64,000 nucleotides of DNA from Hermatobates lingyangjiaoensis (lineage: Eukaryota; Arthropoda; Insecta; Hemiptera; Hermatobatidae). The stretch lies in the NCBI GenBank assembly GCA_026182355.1, contig JAPFBL010000169.1, forward strand, positions 62,001 through 126,000. The letters are read 5' to 3'. The position numbers were made by a program, and so were the translations under genes. Each line of letters starts with the position of its first letter. Position 1 is the first letter of the stretch. The notes under the pieces are model-generated. The model did no database searches. It was given only the letters and a program-made list of their open reading frames with translations, and had not been told where the DNA came from. This document shows, in pieces, positions 11,083 through 20,909 of the stretch.

Positions 11083-12480
11083 AACAATGGTTCATGAAAT
11101 ATACCACAGTGTTAGTAGCATGATTTCTTTTCACTTTGTCTCCTCCAATGCTACTTAAACCAAAAAGTTGAAATTTTAAGTATACTGATCTGTCGTGTGC
11201 GTTTCTTTATTTATTTTTTTAACTTTTCTTATCTATTTTGTATTCATTTACTGTTTATTAAAGAGTAACATATATATATATATATATATATACTTGAGCA
11301 TGAGGATAATATTGGCTTTGAAAAGTATTGATATGCGGCTCTATCGGAGGATACTAAAGAACAGGAATATTAAGACAGCATATGCCCTTCCAAACCATTA
11401 GGCTTAGGACTAGAAGCCATTGAAGGGAAAGTTTATTGCCCATATCACAGTTATGGTGTTTTACGACTCAAGAGGTGTTCAGAGAACACAACTCTTAAAG
11501 AAATAGATCATTTTTTCGATATGATCTCTGTTTTTGATACCCCTTGCGACACCTATAACCCCTACAGCAGAACACCGTTGTTGCTATCAATAAGCACTAA
11601 TGTTTAGATAAAGATATTTGAATTTGCTTTAGCATAATAAATAATTTTTGCTAATCAGAAAAACACACTAATAATATTAAACTTAATTCAATTCTAATTG
11701 TTGAATATGGACGATTCTACTAGTATTCTTAAAATAAAATATTAAATCACAAATCAATCATATCAAACAGAATTGAATCACACTGACAAACTAATTATCA
11801 AAATATATTTCTGATGCTAAAGACGAGTGTGATATTTTAGCAATTTTAGGAGACATGAACGTTTCTGAGCAACAGTCTAACTGTAATAAATAGCCACACT
11901 GTACATCAAACTTTTTGCTCAATATGATGAGGTAGTGAATGGTAATCTTATCGTAAGCTACTCGTATATGATGGGTGTCTCGATCACTCCAGGTCTCCGT
12001 TTAATGAACGTAACTCATAAACATACAGTATCCCTCCTACTTCACTTCACGGCTCCGCTGTATCGCGAGTTTTCAAAAATAAATAAATGTGTCTAATTGC
12101 AGATATTTCGTCATTTTTCGATGTTTCGTGGTCAATCGAGATTCTTCATTTTCATTTAAGAATAGTAACTTATGTTTTCAAGTTGTTTTATTGTTTTGAA
12201 ATTAATAAATTAAAGAGTCAGTGCATTTTACAGCAGTACGGAATACTTTATTTTCTTTATTACCTAAACCATCAGAAATAAAAGTGCACTCCACATAATT
12301 CGTTGGGTAATCAAACAATGATGAAATAAAAAAATTTTAAGAAACTGGTATTAAACCCTCTTTCTAAGTATTTGACATATCTACAACTAAATTCTACAAA
12401 CATTAGAGACTCTAAGTCTGTTTTTCTAATTACTGTGTACCTAACTTTTACTTTGAAACGTTTGATGTCCTTTGTGGATC
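11083..12480. other. AT-rich sequence with no supported gene
   Basis: Contains a (TA)n tract at about 11271-11292 and otherwise unremarkable AT-rich DNA. Confidence 0.5.
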
Positions 12481-12514
12481 GTTTTCTTGATTATATATAT
12501 ATATAGTTAAAAAA

Positions 12515-12845
12515 CACCCCATATTTGGCTTTTATCTGTTTCTTACATAATTTCTCCAGTTTCCGGATTTCTTTCCTCGTCTCTTCATTAAAACTATAAA
12601 GATTATCACCAATACTACTAGTGAACATGTGTCGAATGTACCACATTCATCATCAGGACAATGATGAAAATAACAGTGAGTTGATCAGTTTATTAATAGA
12701 AGGTGGATTAGTATAAGAATGTTTACAGGACATCGCCCTTGGATCAGGGAGCATTATGCGGGGGGGGGGGGGGGAGGTAAGGTGGTTGTACTAACCTACT
12801 ACCTGGCTAATCTAGGTCAGTCTGTTGGAAAATAGTTTTAAAACT
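12515..12845 (-). mobile_element. Penelope-like element 5' region, family P2/F2
   Basis: Read on the minus strand, a non-coding leader (12845 to 12660) is followed by a hammerhead motif (12622-12659) and then an open segment at about 12515-12600. That segment reads EETRKEIRKLEKLCKKQ then KAKYGVFF. The leader matches the copies at 48.5-49.3 kb. The short basic peptide resembles the N-terminal region that precedes reverse transcriptase in Penelope-like elements. A poly-G run (about 12758-12775) expands inside the leader. The 3' side is cut off at a (TA)n tract. Confidence 0.7.
12622..12662 (-). ncRNA. Hammerhead motif, family F2 (mutated)
   Basis: GUC, CUGAUGA, an extra U, GAAUG/CAUUC helix II, then GACAC in place of GAAAC, then AUGU. 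The altered GAAA box predicts an inactive copy of the motif that is intact at 15.9 and 48.7 kb. Confidence 0.65.
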
Positions 12846-13232
12846 TTTAAAGGTTTATTTGACTTTAACTGATAAACTTAAGTTATATATATATATATAA
12901 TACGCATGAAAAACGTTCATTATTATAAATTAAGTAATATAAAATATACATTATAATAATGTTCTTTCTGTTTTATTTAATATTTGGCAAAGGTTAGAAT
13001 TCGTTTGCCTTCAAAATCTACTGAATATGCTAAAATGCAGTGGTCAGATCTAAAACTGTAGTCCCTTTTCAATTATGGTAATCTGAAATCTGTCAATCCA
13101 AAAGAAAGATGTACGAGGAGTATAGCACTGACTACACACACTCAGAAAACTTTTGGGAGATAAAGATGTTGCGAAAATAGCACGGCAGGAAGAAATATAT
13201 ATATAAATCAATGATCAAACCATAATAAGAAA

Positions 13233-13298
13233 TGGGAAAACAAGACTAAGATCTTTCAACCGTAACAAGCGGTCTTCGTCAGAGTCAAAAACCCAACT
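13233..13298 (-). ncRNA. Hammerhead ribozyme motif, family F1 (intact core)
   Basis: Minus strand: UGGG-UUUUU-GACU, CUGACGA, an extra A, helix II GACCG/CGGUU (one G-U pair) with loop CUUGUUA, GAAA, helix III from the palindrome AGAUCU, U17, then AGUC-UUGUUUU-CCCA. GACU/AGUC and UGGG/CCCA form a two-part helix I with an internal loop, as in type I hammerheads. All invariant core bases are present; the cleavage triplet would be CUU. Confidence 0.75.
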
Positions 13299-13299
13299 G

Positions 13300-13360
13300 A
13301 GTTTTTGACTCTGACGAAGACCTCTCGTTACGGTTGAAAGATCTTAGTCTTGTTTTCCCA
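13300..13360 (+). ncRNA. Hammerhead ribozyme motif, family F1 (right copy)
   Basis: Same architecture as its inverted partner. Helix II carries GACCUCUCGUUACGGUU, so one of the five pairs is disturbed. The outermost helix I strand is lost at the dimer joint. Confidence 0.65.
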
Positions 13361-13413
13361 TTTCTTATTATGGTTTGATCATTGATTGTTATTTCACGTG
13401 TTTATGTGAAATC

Positions 13414-13447
<34 letters not shown>

Positions 13448-14394
13448 ATATATATATAAGGTAGGCTTATTTTATACGTATATATTTATTTGTTTTTTTA
13501 ATAAGAAAGTTTTATTAGGTAAAATATTGTAAAATAGGTGGAGGAAATAGAGAGGCGATATTTGTTCTACTTGAACAAAAGACTAAAATGAAAGTGTTTT
13601 GTTCATGAACACTTTAATTGGTCTCTCTAAAATGAGACGAATAAGCAAGAAGAATGATAAACTAGTTATATCATCTACTATACATAATCACGAGGATCTT
13701 GATCGACATGGGCTATGCCGATTGTAGGAATAACTCAGAGAAGTTGTGCCCTTAGTTTTAAAGGCTTAGTTTTAAGGTCTGTGAGAGGAGCAGATTTATT
13801 AGTGGAGTCGCTTTGTAGATGGGATAGAAAACACTGAAGTGGCCTCAGACAGTAACTAATCCCAGTTGACTTTCCCAATCAAGACTCAGTCTTTACCAAT
13901 TAATTTTACAAGTGGACAAACTAAACTAATTAAAACATCGAGTTTATAAAGGACGTGGACATAATATAATGTGTTCTATGTTACAAAAACTGAAGACTGA
14001 AATATGTTAATTAATTTTGGTTGATTTCATAAAAAAAGATATATACTAATTATAAATTATATATTATTTTCAAAAATATGGGTTAGTTTTCTCCAAGACT
14101 AGAAATACCCTGTTCTTATTAAACAGTGAGCCCACTTTGAGATTTGTCAAGCTTTGCCAGTTATTTCGACACCGGGTAATCAATAAAATGATATGTTATC
14201 TTTGCTGAAACCACTGAAATGTACAGAGATATATCTTATTGTTTAGGTGTTGTAGTTTGCCAATCTCGAACTACCACATCAATTCAGCAAATACCTGATA
14301 TGTTAATAATTAAATTCTGGCTGCCGGAATGTAATATCTGGTATTCCCTTCTCTACTATCATTAGAGAAGATCTGAAATGAATTATACAGTCAA

Positions 14395-14660
14395 GACCGG
14401 GCACTGCCCTTTCGTCTTCTATCTCTACCGTTTTAGGTTTTATTTGAAACCTTTTTCATAGGCAGAAATATAGAATTTTGAAAGAAAAAAACTTAAGAAT
14501 TATTAAATTAAGTATTATTTAATATAGTACCTAGGTTTTTCTGTTTCAAAGTCTATACTTCTACCTATGAAAAAGTTTTTAAAATAAAATCAGAAAAGTT
14601 GGAAATGAGAGTTTAATTTGAATCTGAAGAACTCACTGAGTCCTGATTCAGTTTATATAT
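14395..14660. mobile_element. Inverted pair of F7 elements with altered hammerhead-like core
   Basis: The minus copy (core 14428-14465) and plus copy (core 14561-14606) both carry CC-TATGAAAA-GGTTT, an A-rich loop and (G/A)AAA followed by a GTTGG-type segment. The plus copy continues through AATGAGAGTTTAATTTGAA and CTGAGTCCTGATTCAG to a short (TA)n. The 56.6-kb copy is the best preserved. The core lacks the G of CUGA, so ribozyme activity is not expected. Confidence 0.6.
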
Positions 14661-15189
14661 ATAACAGACATCTCGACAGAGGGCCACTTTTTTATGATTT
14701 TGTACTTTTGATTTTGATTATTCAAATTAATAAGTGTTTAAGATATAATAAGTAATATAATATATATAATAATAAGATATAATAATATAATATAATAAGT
14801 AATGCACCAAGAATAATTTGAGAAACTAATTAATAGAGAATTTGTGACCAGCAGAAAGTTATCACAAACGGATCCTCTTGAAGTTTGCATTGAAGAAAAT
14901 GGAAGGAGGAATGCTTAAAGTATTTCATCATGGCAGCATACAACTAGAAGCTTTCTAGTTTGATATTAAGAATGTAGCGATGACATGAGATAATTTGATC
15001 AAACTCAATTATCACGCTATATCTATTATCTTACTGTCAAATTATCAATTCATGAGTAACAACAATTCATCAAAGAACAATATTCCAAATATGAATACCA
15101 ATACAGTTAAGAAGCAAAACAGTAAAAAATGATGGAGTATATCGCTTCTGTGGTTTGTCTTTCATTGACTTACTTCTTTTGTCTCCCTT

Positions 15190-15380
15190 CCAGCACTCCC
15201 ATAAACACTTTCTTTCTCTGTCTAACTTGCTTCTCATCACTACCTCTTACTCTATCTCCGTCTATCTATCTTTCTATCAGTTTGTTTTTTTTTTTATACC
15301 TCATATCTACTACCTTTTCAATCGTTCTCTCTCTCTCTTTTATCTCTATCTATTTCTCTATCACTCTCCCTCTGCCAGAG
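15190..15380 (+). repeat. Pyrimidine-rich tract
   Basis: A tract of about 190 bp dominated by CT and TCTAT motifs on the plus strand. The open frames across it are low-complexity Ser/Leu/Phe/Tyr products of the tract, not genes. Similar tracts lie at 47.6-47.9, 58.0-58.1 and 59.75-59.95 kb. Confidence 0.75.
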
Positions 15381-15434
15381 AGAAGGGGAAAAATAGATAC
15401 CTAAAATAATGAGAGATTATCAACTATAGTGCAG

Positions 15435-15545
15435 TTAAGGTTTAGTGACAAAAATCAACCTGCCATTAAATATTATATTAGTTTGGTGGAGAGTCATGCC
15501 TCGAGTATTCGAGGGTCAGTTGTGGACAAAAGGTTAAGCCACTCA
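15435..15545. repeat. Dispersed repeat, related to 17395-17475
   Basis: TGCCATTAAATATT, a shared middle with CGAGTATTCGAGG, and GTCAGTTGTGGACAAAAGG recur in diverged form at 17395-17475. No promoter boxes or ends could be defined. Confidence 0.55.
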
Positions 15546-15643
15546 ACCTCACCACCTTATCTACTCCTTATTCTCTCGTACTCTTCATTACTCCACAACT
15601 GAAATTATTTTTGTTAATATATATATATATATATATTATATAA

Positions 15644-15768
15644 AAAGATTTCACATAAACACGTGAAACAGCAATCAATGATTAAACCACAATAAGAATG
15701 GGAAAACAAGACTAAGATCTTTCAACCGTAACAAGCGGTCTTCGTCAGAGTCAAAAACCCAACTGAAC
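15644..15768 (-). mobile_element. F1 hammerhead mini-element next to (TA)n
   Basis: A single minus-strand copy of about 120 bp. Its 3' side is GATTTCACATAAACACGTG beside a (TA)n tract at about 15620-15643, and its 5' side ends at CCCAACTG, exactly at the outer helix I strand of the hammerhead. The ribozyme at 15699-15762 has CUGACGA, GACCG/CGGUU, GAAA, AGAUCU and AGUC all intact. Confidence 0.8.
15699..15762 (-). ncRNA. Hammerhead ribozyme motif, family F1 (intact core)
   Basis: All consensus F1 elements are present, including UGGG/CCCA and GACU/AGUC helix I segments and the extra A after CUGACGA. It is one of the best preserved F1 copies in the window. Confidence 0.75.
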
Positions 15769-15771
15769 ACT

Positions 15772-15940
15772 AGATGCATATATTATTGAAAATGATACCA
15801 AATTTAGCTGATACCTGTTTCTTAACAAGTTTCTCAATTTTTCTAAATAACACTCTCGTTATTTCATCAACACAATAAAGTACATCTCCTATGGTCGACA
15901 TGTTTCGAATGATCAACATTCATCATCAGGACGTGAATTC
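15772..15940 (-). mobile_element. Penelope-like element fragment P3: hammerhead plus N-terminal coding region
   Basis: Minus strand: an intact hammerhead (15890-15940) is followed after about 35 nt by an open segment reading DEITRVLFRKIEKLVKKQ and then AKFGIIFNNIC. The pattern (R)K(L/I)EKL.KK...K.G(I/V).FN matches the P1 and P2 fragments elsewhere in the window. Placement of a type I hammerhead just upstream of the Penelope-like N-terminal frame agrees with the known presence of hammerheads in the pseudo-LTRs of Penelope-like elements. The copy is truncated at the 3' end at AATAATAT. Confidence 0.7.
15890..15940 (-). ncRNA. Hammerhead ribozyme motif, family F2/P3 (intact core)
   Basis: ACGUC, CUGAUGA, an extra U, GAAUG-UUGAU-CAUUC, GAAACAUGUC, then GACCAU. 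Helix I GUC/GAC, the five-pair helix II and the palindromic helix III (ACAUGU) are all present, as is GUC before the predicted cut. This is the cleanest hammerhead in the window. Confidence 0.82.
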
Positions 15941-15949
15941 ACGTCTTTG

Positions 15950-16110
15950 ATTCAATCTTTCAACCGTAACAAACAAGCAGTTTTCGCCAGGGTCAAACCC
16001 CAACTAACTCTGTTGAGTTTTGACACTGATCTCAGTCATTTTTCCCATTTCATATTGTGGTTTGATCATTGATTGTTATTTCACGTGTTTATGTGAAATC
16101 GTGTTTTATA
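15950..16110. mobile_element. Diverged inverted F1 pair
   Basis: A minus partial copy (15958-16004, CTTTCAACCGTAAC to CCCCAAC) meets a plus partial copy (16013-16100, GAGTTTTGACACTG to GTGAAATC). The right copy has lost helix II, and the left carries GGCGA instead of UGACGA. The pair ends in (TA)n at about 16108-16128. Confidence 0.65.
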
Positions 16111-16123
16111 TATTATATATATA

Positions 16124-16250
16124 TATATCAATGATCAAACCACAATAAGAAATGGGAAAACAAGACTAAGATCTTTCAACCGTAACAAGCTGTCTTCGTC
16201 AGAGTCAAAAACCCAACTGTTTATGTGAAATCTTTATATATATATATATA
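16124..16250 (-). mobile_element. F1 hammerhead mini-element between two TA tracts
   Basis: Minus copy 16128-16219 with the hammerhead at 16153-16217 (helix II GACAG/CGGUU is weakened). Beyond CCCAACTG the sequence TTTATGTGAAATCTT is the 3' end of another, plus-oriented F1 copy, ending in (TA)n. This is therefore a deleted inverted dimer. Confidence 0.7.
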
Positions 16251-16254
16251 CACG

Positions 16255-16400
16255 AGTTCAAAATTCAAGAAGAGAAACACACAGAGTAAGGAAACACACT
16301 TACAGACTCAAATTTTCGGGTAATTCGTCTTCAGGAGAAAAGAGAAAGGGAGACCAAGCACGTTGTAGACGCAACGCAAGTAACCCATATATATATTATT
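16255..16400 (-). mobile_element. F3 hammerhead element, single copy
   Basis: The 3' side is AGTTCAAAATTCAAG beside (TA)n. The ribozyme (16299-16350) reads CUCUUUUCUC, CUGAAGA, an extra C, a weak helix II GAAUUACCC, GAAAAUUU, then GAGUCUG. The CUC/GAG helix I is kept. The 5' side runs to about 16390. Confidence 0.65.
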
Positions 16401-16974
16401 CCACGGTCGATACATTTATCAATATTTATATATATATATATATATACATTAACTTGTAAATACATTTCAACAGATAGCATGTCACATGAAGAGAACACGT
16501 GTATTGAGAATTATAAAAATTCATACTGAATTAAGGGAGGCTTAAAAAATCAGATTCATCTGCAACGTGACGTTGTAAAAAACAGCTTCAATTCATTTAA
16601 TGTATTCCTTTTAGAGTTGGTAATACGTCCAGCATAACAGCTACGTTATAGCCTCATTTCAGTCGAGTGGTTTGTTTGTACATTTAAATTTAACCAGATT
16701 GTTGTTTACCTTGTTCCAACTTTAGAATAGTTAATTTGCAATTATTCCTTTATTTTGATGGTTGTTGATATGCAAATATACATTTCATAAATAAATTATG
16801 AATCACTCATTTATCGAAACGAAGCAAAATTAATATTTAATTTGTTTACATTTTTTCAATAACTTTTGAAACCAACAATAGAAGGGAGATCGAACCACAA
16901 TCGTTGCGAAGAGGAAATTCGAGTGGAAAATTAAAATGATCAAACGGTCTAAGGGGCGTTTCTTCATCTTCACA

Positions 16975-17213
16975 AGAGAATACATATAGGCCGAACATTT
17001 TTATATACCACACAATGAACATATTACATAGGGAGTCCTAAATTATGCCTAACTCATGTCGAGTACCCGACATCGTGCAGACTTGGAGCCATCCTCTCCG
17101 AGGAACAACCACCTCAGATTTATTAATCTCCACGTGAATAGATCGAGGGCTAGAGTGGGTATTGAACCCCGTATCTGCCAGTCCAGAGGTGAGCACGTTG
17201 CTTCTGGGCTATT
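16975..17213 (-). mobile_element. tRNA-derived SINE (S1)
   Basis: Read on the minus strand, the head at about 17213-17155 has a diverged A-box region, TGCTCACCTCTGGACTGGCAG, and GGTTCAATACCC-like text as the B box of a Pol III promoter. The body then has CGATCTATTCACGTGGAG and GCCTAACTC-type complements shared with S2-S6. The copy is eroded and its far 3' end is uncertain. Confidence 0.7.
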
Positions 17214-17219
17214 CTCATC

Positions 17220-18830
17220 CCTTATCTTCTCTTATAATCACCTTCTGATCATAAATTGTAAATTATAAATATCAATCACAGTAAATGTTCGGTTTTTATT
17301 TAGGTATTACGTTCATTTTCACTTCAATTCCAAAAGTTTACTGTAAAATCTACCTTATTTATGTTGAATTTTCAACCTACCCTACTACAGAGTAGTTGCA
17401 AAAATATAGCTGCCATTAAATATTGTACGATGGGTCATATTTTGAATATTCAAAGTCAGTTGTGAAGAAAAGACCATTATCTTAAAACCACGAAAAAAAA
17501 GGAAGGAGGATTATTTAGTAAGTTTCTGTGGGTAGGCCCCACAAATGCCCATTATGTCACGAGTTTCTGCAACTCATCTTGCTAACTGAAGTGTAATTCT
17601 CCCATATGTAGTTTCAAATTTAATTTTACGGATGGAATTCACGTACTTATTATCACCGTCTACGTAGATTATATGGGTCTGTTCTCCATAGAATAGTTTA
17701 ACAGAATTCTCATAGTTATTCGTAGTTCTTTGAAATATTTCTGTTTAGATGTTAAAATGGGGGTGGTAAGATAAAAACGAAAAATGGAAAAGCCGTTGAG
17801 GCGGTCTGAATATAAACATATTCTAGTAACACACAACAAAGGAAAATGTAAAAGAAAAATGCTCTTAGTGTTTCACTACATTTCATTGAGAACAAACAAA
17901 AGAAAACAAATAAAAGTACCCGTTAAGTTATTGATGTCAGAAAGAGAGAAATGACAGCCCTAAGCAAATATGTCATTCCTCTTTTATATTACTGAATGCC
18001 TAATCCTCCAAACTGCAGCAAATACGTCTTATGATTCACCGGCACAATATTAAAAAATCATCCACCATAGCACTTTATTACTGCAAATTTATTAAACTAT
18101 ATTACTTGTTGTAATAGAAATAAAATATTCTAATTATTTATTTACTAGTTTCAGTGTACAAAGTATGTTACAACAAAGTACTTGTTTCTTATGCCTCTCT
18201 AAAGGACGTGTTATTACCAACAACCCACAGTTAACTTTTGTCTGACTACATTCTCCCTCCCTCAAAAAATTAATAAACAATCCGACGATGATGACACACA
18301 CAAACTCATATATATATATATATATATTGGTGTATACTGGCAACAAGTCTAACTTAAACAAGTGTTGTTAAAAAACACAGCGGCTTCAGTATTAATAATC
18401 TTCTTAGAAAGATGTTCTATTTGCCTTATTATTTTCATGTAATTCACTGGTAGCTCAAAAATTAATCTACCTAATTCCATAACAAAAATGGGAAAACAAT
18501 CTTGAAGAAAACTAATGAAACAAACTATATTTGACACTACACAAACATAAACTGGGTTAAAAAACTAGAGGGAAACAAACTTTCGGCCACATTGGCCATC
18601 ATCAGGTAAACAGTAAACAATAAAACGAAACAACTAAAACATAAACCAAAAATTAACAACAAAATAAATTAGCACAGTTCAAATAGTGGCAGCGTTTAAC
18701 TGTCAAAGCAGAGCTACATGCGCGCACTTACGCGTTAGACAGTTGAATCACCCCAGCACTTCTTGCCTTCGACAGGTCACAACATGGGAGAGTTCCAAAC
18801 AAATTTTATTCTAGGTTCGAAGATACCTAG
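17220..18830. other. AT-rich stretch with dispersed repeat fragments
   Basis: A diverged copy of the 15435-15545 repeat lies at 17395-17475. A segment at 17540-17620 (CTGCAACTCATCTTGCTAACTG) is related to 19930-20010 (CTGCAACTCATCTTTCTGGCTG). No gene is supported. (TA)n lies at about 18307-18328. Confidence 0.5.
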
Positions 18831-18837
18831 AAGATAT

Positions 18838-18850
18838 ATATATCTTCTAT

Positions 18851-18900
<50 letters not shown>
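18838..18900. repeat. (TA)n microsatellite
   Basis: An almost uninterrupted TA run forms the left junction of the F1 inverted dimer at 18915-19310. A second, shorter TA run lies beyond the right end. Confidence 0.9.
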
Positions 18901-18902
<2 letters not shown>

Positions 18903-18909
18903 AAATAAT

Positions 18910-19325
18910 AAATACAAGATTTCACATAAACATGTGAAATGAAATGATCAAACCACAATATGAAATGGAAAAAAAAAGACAAAGATCTTTCAACCGTAAC
19001 AAGCAGTCTTTGTCAGAGTCAAAAACCCTACTGAAACCTAGATTCAGAAAGATCTGGCGAGAGGTTGAGAAGAGTGGAAGGGAAGAGTGGTATTTTAAAA
19101 GCACTGCACACACGCTCTTTTAAAACACCACTCTTCCCTCCCACTCTTCTCAACCCCTCACCATGATGTTTCTGCATCTTGTGTTTCAGTTGGGTTTTTG
19201 ACTCTGACGAAGACTACTTGTGACGGTTGAAAGATCTTAGTCTTGTTTTCCCATTTCATATTGTGGTTTGATCATTGATTCTTATTACACGTGTTTATGT
19301 GAAATCTTTATATATATATATATTG
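18910..19325. mobile_element. Inverted dimer of longer F1 elements (about 190-bp arms)
   Basis: Minus arm 18915-19085 and plus arm 19110-19310 carry F1 3' sequences outward and share an extra inner segment (AGAGTGGAAGGGAAGAGTGG and its complement). The right arm has a near-intact hammerhead (19190-19252). The left (18966-19032) has CUGACAA instead of CUGACGA. Both outer sides end in (TA)n. The additional inner 70 bp shows F1 can have a longer 5' leader. Confidence 0.82.
19190..19252 (+). ncRNA. Hammerhead ribozyme motif, family F1
   Basis: UGGGUUUUUGACU, CUGACGA, an extra A, helix II GACUACUUGUGACGGUU (weakened), GAAAGAUCUUAGUC, then CCCA. Core bases are intact, but helix II has one or two mismatches. 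Confidence 0.65.
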
Positions 19326-19339
19326 GGAGCAGACCTTCA

Positions 19340-19550
19340 ATCCACACGTTTTATTAAAAATTATGCCAATTTTAACTTTGTTCTTTTCCGAGTTAATTTT
19401 TCAAGTTTTCTCACTATGGATATTTTACCAGAAAGGTGGAAATCCATAGTGAGAAAACTTGAAAAATTAACTTGGAAAAGAACAAAAGTTAAAATTGGCA
19501 TAATTTTTAATAAAATATATATATATATATATATGTATATACAAAACTAA
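19340..19550. mobile_element. Foldback of Penelope-like P1 N-terminal fragments
   Basis: Left arm about 19352-19418 is the inverted complement of right arm about 19438-19516. The right arm (plus) reads LPERWKSIVRKLEKLT, KRTKVKIGIIFNK, then runs into (TA)n at 19518-19540. This is the same peptide as at 55.9 kb. No hammerhead is joined to it here. Only the N-terminal portion survives. Confidence 0.7.
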
Positions 19551-19559
19551 AAAAAAAAA

Positions 19560-20280
19560 AACAAACTCCACGGTCGAAACTTTTATCAATATATATATAT
19601 ATTGTTTACTTATTTCTCTTCTTCCTCTTTTCTGGATAGCTTTCCCAGCTATCTTATTACAACTATCACTATTCCTTAGGCATTGAGTGTAATAACTCAC
19701 CAACAGATATAACGTTTAATTCCTTTATCTACGAATACTGAAAGAACAAACTAAAAACTTAACAATTAACTCTTTGAAGTCATTCTCACGGTATAAATAC
19801 ACTTAAAATTGACATACTTCTTAAATACTAAATTAGAAGTACGAAAGTTTACTATTAATTACAATCAAGTACTATCATTAACTAAATGGTTGCATAAGGT
19901 TTCACACGTTCAGTTTGTATATTGTGTATTCAGGTTAGTCCATTGTCCCTTATATCACTAGGCTCTGCAACTCATCTTTCTGGCTGTAGTGCAATTGTAC
20001 CACATGTAGTTCAACACTTTGGAGAAGCTTGCAGCCTGATTATTAATGTTTGACAGTTTAACTATAACATTTAGGGTTTCCTGTCATTTTCCTATTCTTC
20101 ATTAAGCACCTCTTTGTTTCCTGTTAGCATTTCTCTGGTCAGTTTAAGCTTGAGTGTATTTAGAGTATAGACTCTATCTAGGACCTGCTGCTTTTAAATT
20201 CACGGTGACACGTCCAGATAAAGTTGTCATTATTGCACCGCAAGAACACCAACGTTAATACATAAACCACAAATTTAATT
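19560..20280. other. AT-rich spacer with a dispersed repeat fragment
   Basis: Contains CACGGTCGAAAC at about 19568, also seen diverged at 16393, and a segment at 19930-20010 related to 17540-17620. No gene is seen. Confidence 0.45.
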
Positions 20281-20317
20281 GTGAATGTATTAACGAAGGT
20301 CAGATCCCTAAATATAT

Positions 20318-20319
<2 letters not shown>

Positions 20320-20352
<33 letters not shown>
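20320..20352. repeat. (GA)n microsatellite
   Basis: A short run of GA dinucleotides, followed by degenerate GAGAGAAAGAAAG. Confidence 0.9.
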
Positions 20353-20357
<5 letters not shown>

Positions 20358-20659
20358 AAAGAAAGAGTGAGACCCTAGTGAAATAGTCTCTCTTATGACA
20401 GATCATATCCCTGGTAAACTAATAAATGACCCATAGTCCCAGCCCTTTCTTCACACCTCGTCCATTTCCTCAGTGTTTTAATAAATTACCCCACATCTTC
20501 TATAAAAGACCTCTCGACCTTGGCACTTATTCACTCATAGAGCTGCTAAAACCTCTTTCATTTTTCTTTCTTTCTTTATTTATTTTGGTTCTTTAGTTCT
20601 ATTTAATTATTATTTGTCTTATCTGTAAATTATCTTTCTTTTAACTTCATGGCCTACCT

Positions 20660-20880
20660 GTACTAGTCCACAATATGTGAAACTCTTTAGTTTCTATCGT
20701 CGTCATCAGGAGGTGTGAAGAGGGAAGAGTCCCGCAGGAAGGCAGGGCGGTGACTTCTGCAGGACTCTTCGCTCTTCACACCTCCTGATGACGACGATGG
20801 TCGAAATATCGATGTGAGTTATGTCTGTGTCTTTGTGTGTGTTTCCTTCGTTTTGAATTTATTTTATTTAAAAAAGTCCG
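20660..20880. mobile_element. Inverted pair of F4 hammerhead elements
   Basis: The minus copy about 20690-20740 and plus copy about 20760-20880 share CTCTTCACACCTCCTGATGA in inverted orientation around a short centre. The right copy extends into TTATGTCTGTGTC, also found at the 57.3-kb remnant as TTTTGTCTG. Confidence 0.7.
20770..20826 (+). ncRNA. Hammerhead ribozyme motif, family F4 (intact core)
   Basis: CACACCUC, CUGAUGA, an extra C, GAC-GAUG-GUC helix II, GAAAUAUC, then GAUGUG. UC/GA plus CACA/UGUG form helix I, AUAU is the self-complementary helix III, and C is the predicted base before the cut. The inverted partner at 20690-20712 keeps CUGAUGA and ACGACGAU but has lost the second half. 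Confidence 0.72.
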
Positions 20881-20909
20881 CTGGACTGTTTCTTTTAATT
20901 GTTATATAT

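Larger units (their letters stand above)
13206..13445. mobile_element. Inverted dimer of F1 hammerhead mini-elements
   Basis: Minus copy 13206-13299 and plus copy 13300-13412 meet head to head at CCCAACTGAGTTTTTGAC. The outer sides are (TA)n (about 13195-13205 and 13414-13458). Each copy runs from the outer strand of hammerhead helix I to GTGAAATC before the TA tract, about 95-115 bp in all, with no coding frame. Confidence 0.85.

Noticed and set aside
15129..15409. Two overlapping open frames
   Set aside because: Both are translations of a pyrimidine tract in different frames.
18922..19113. 63-codon minus-strand open frame in the F1 dimer
   Set aside because: It is a translation of the ribozyme element. 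Related frames at 21206 and 58513 arise the same way (DSDEDSLSLLK-like text from the hammerhead).
19560..19595. Possible seventh hammerhead (CACGGTCGAAAC, TTTTATCAA)
   Set aside because: The complement gives UUGAUAA and GUUUCGACC, but helix II and GAAA cannot be placed in the right order.
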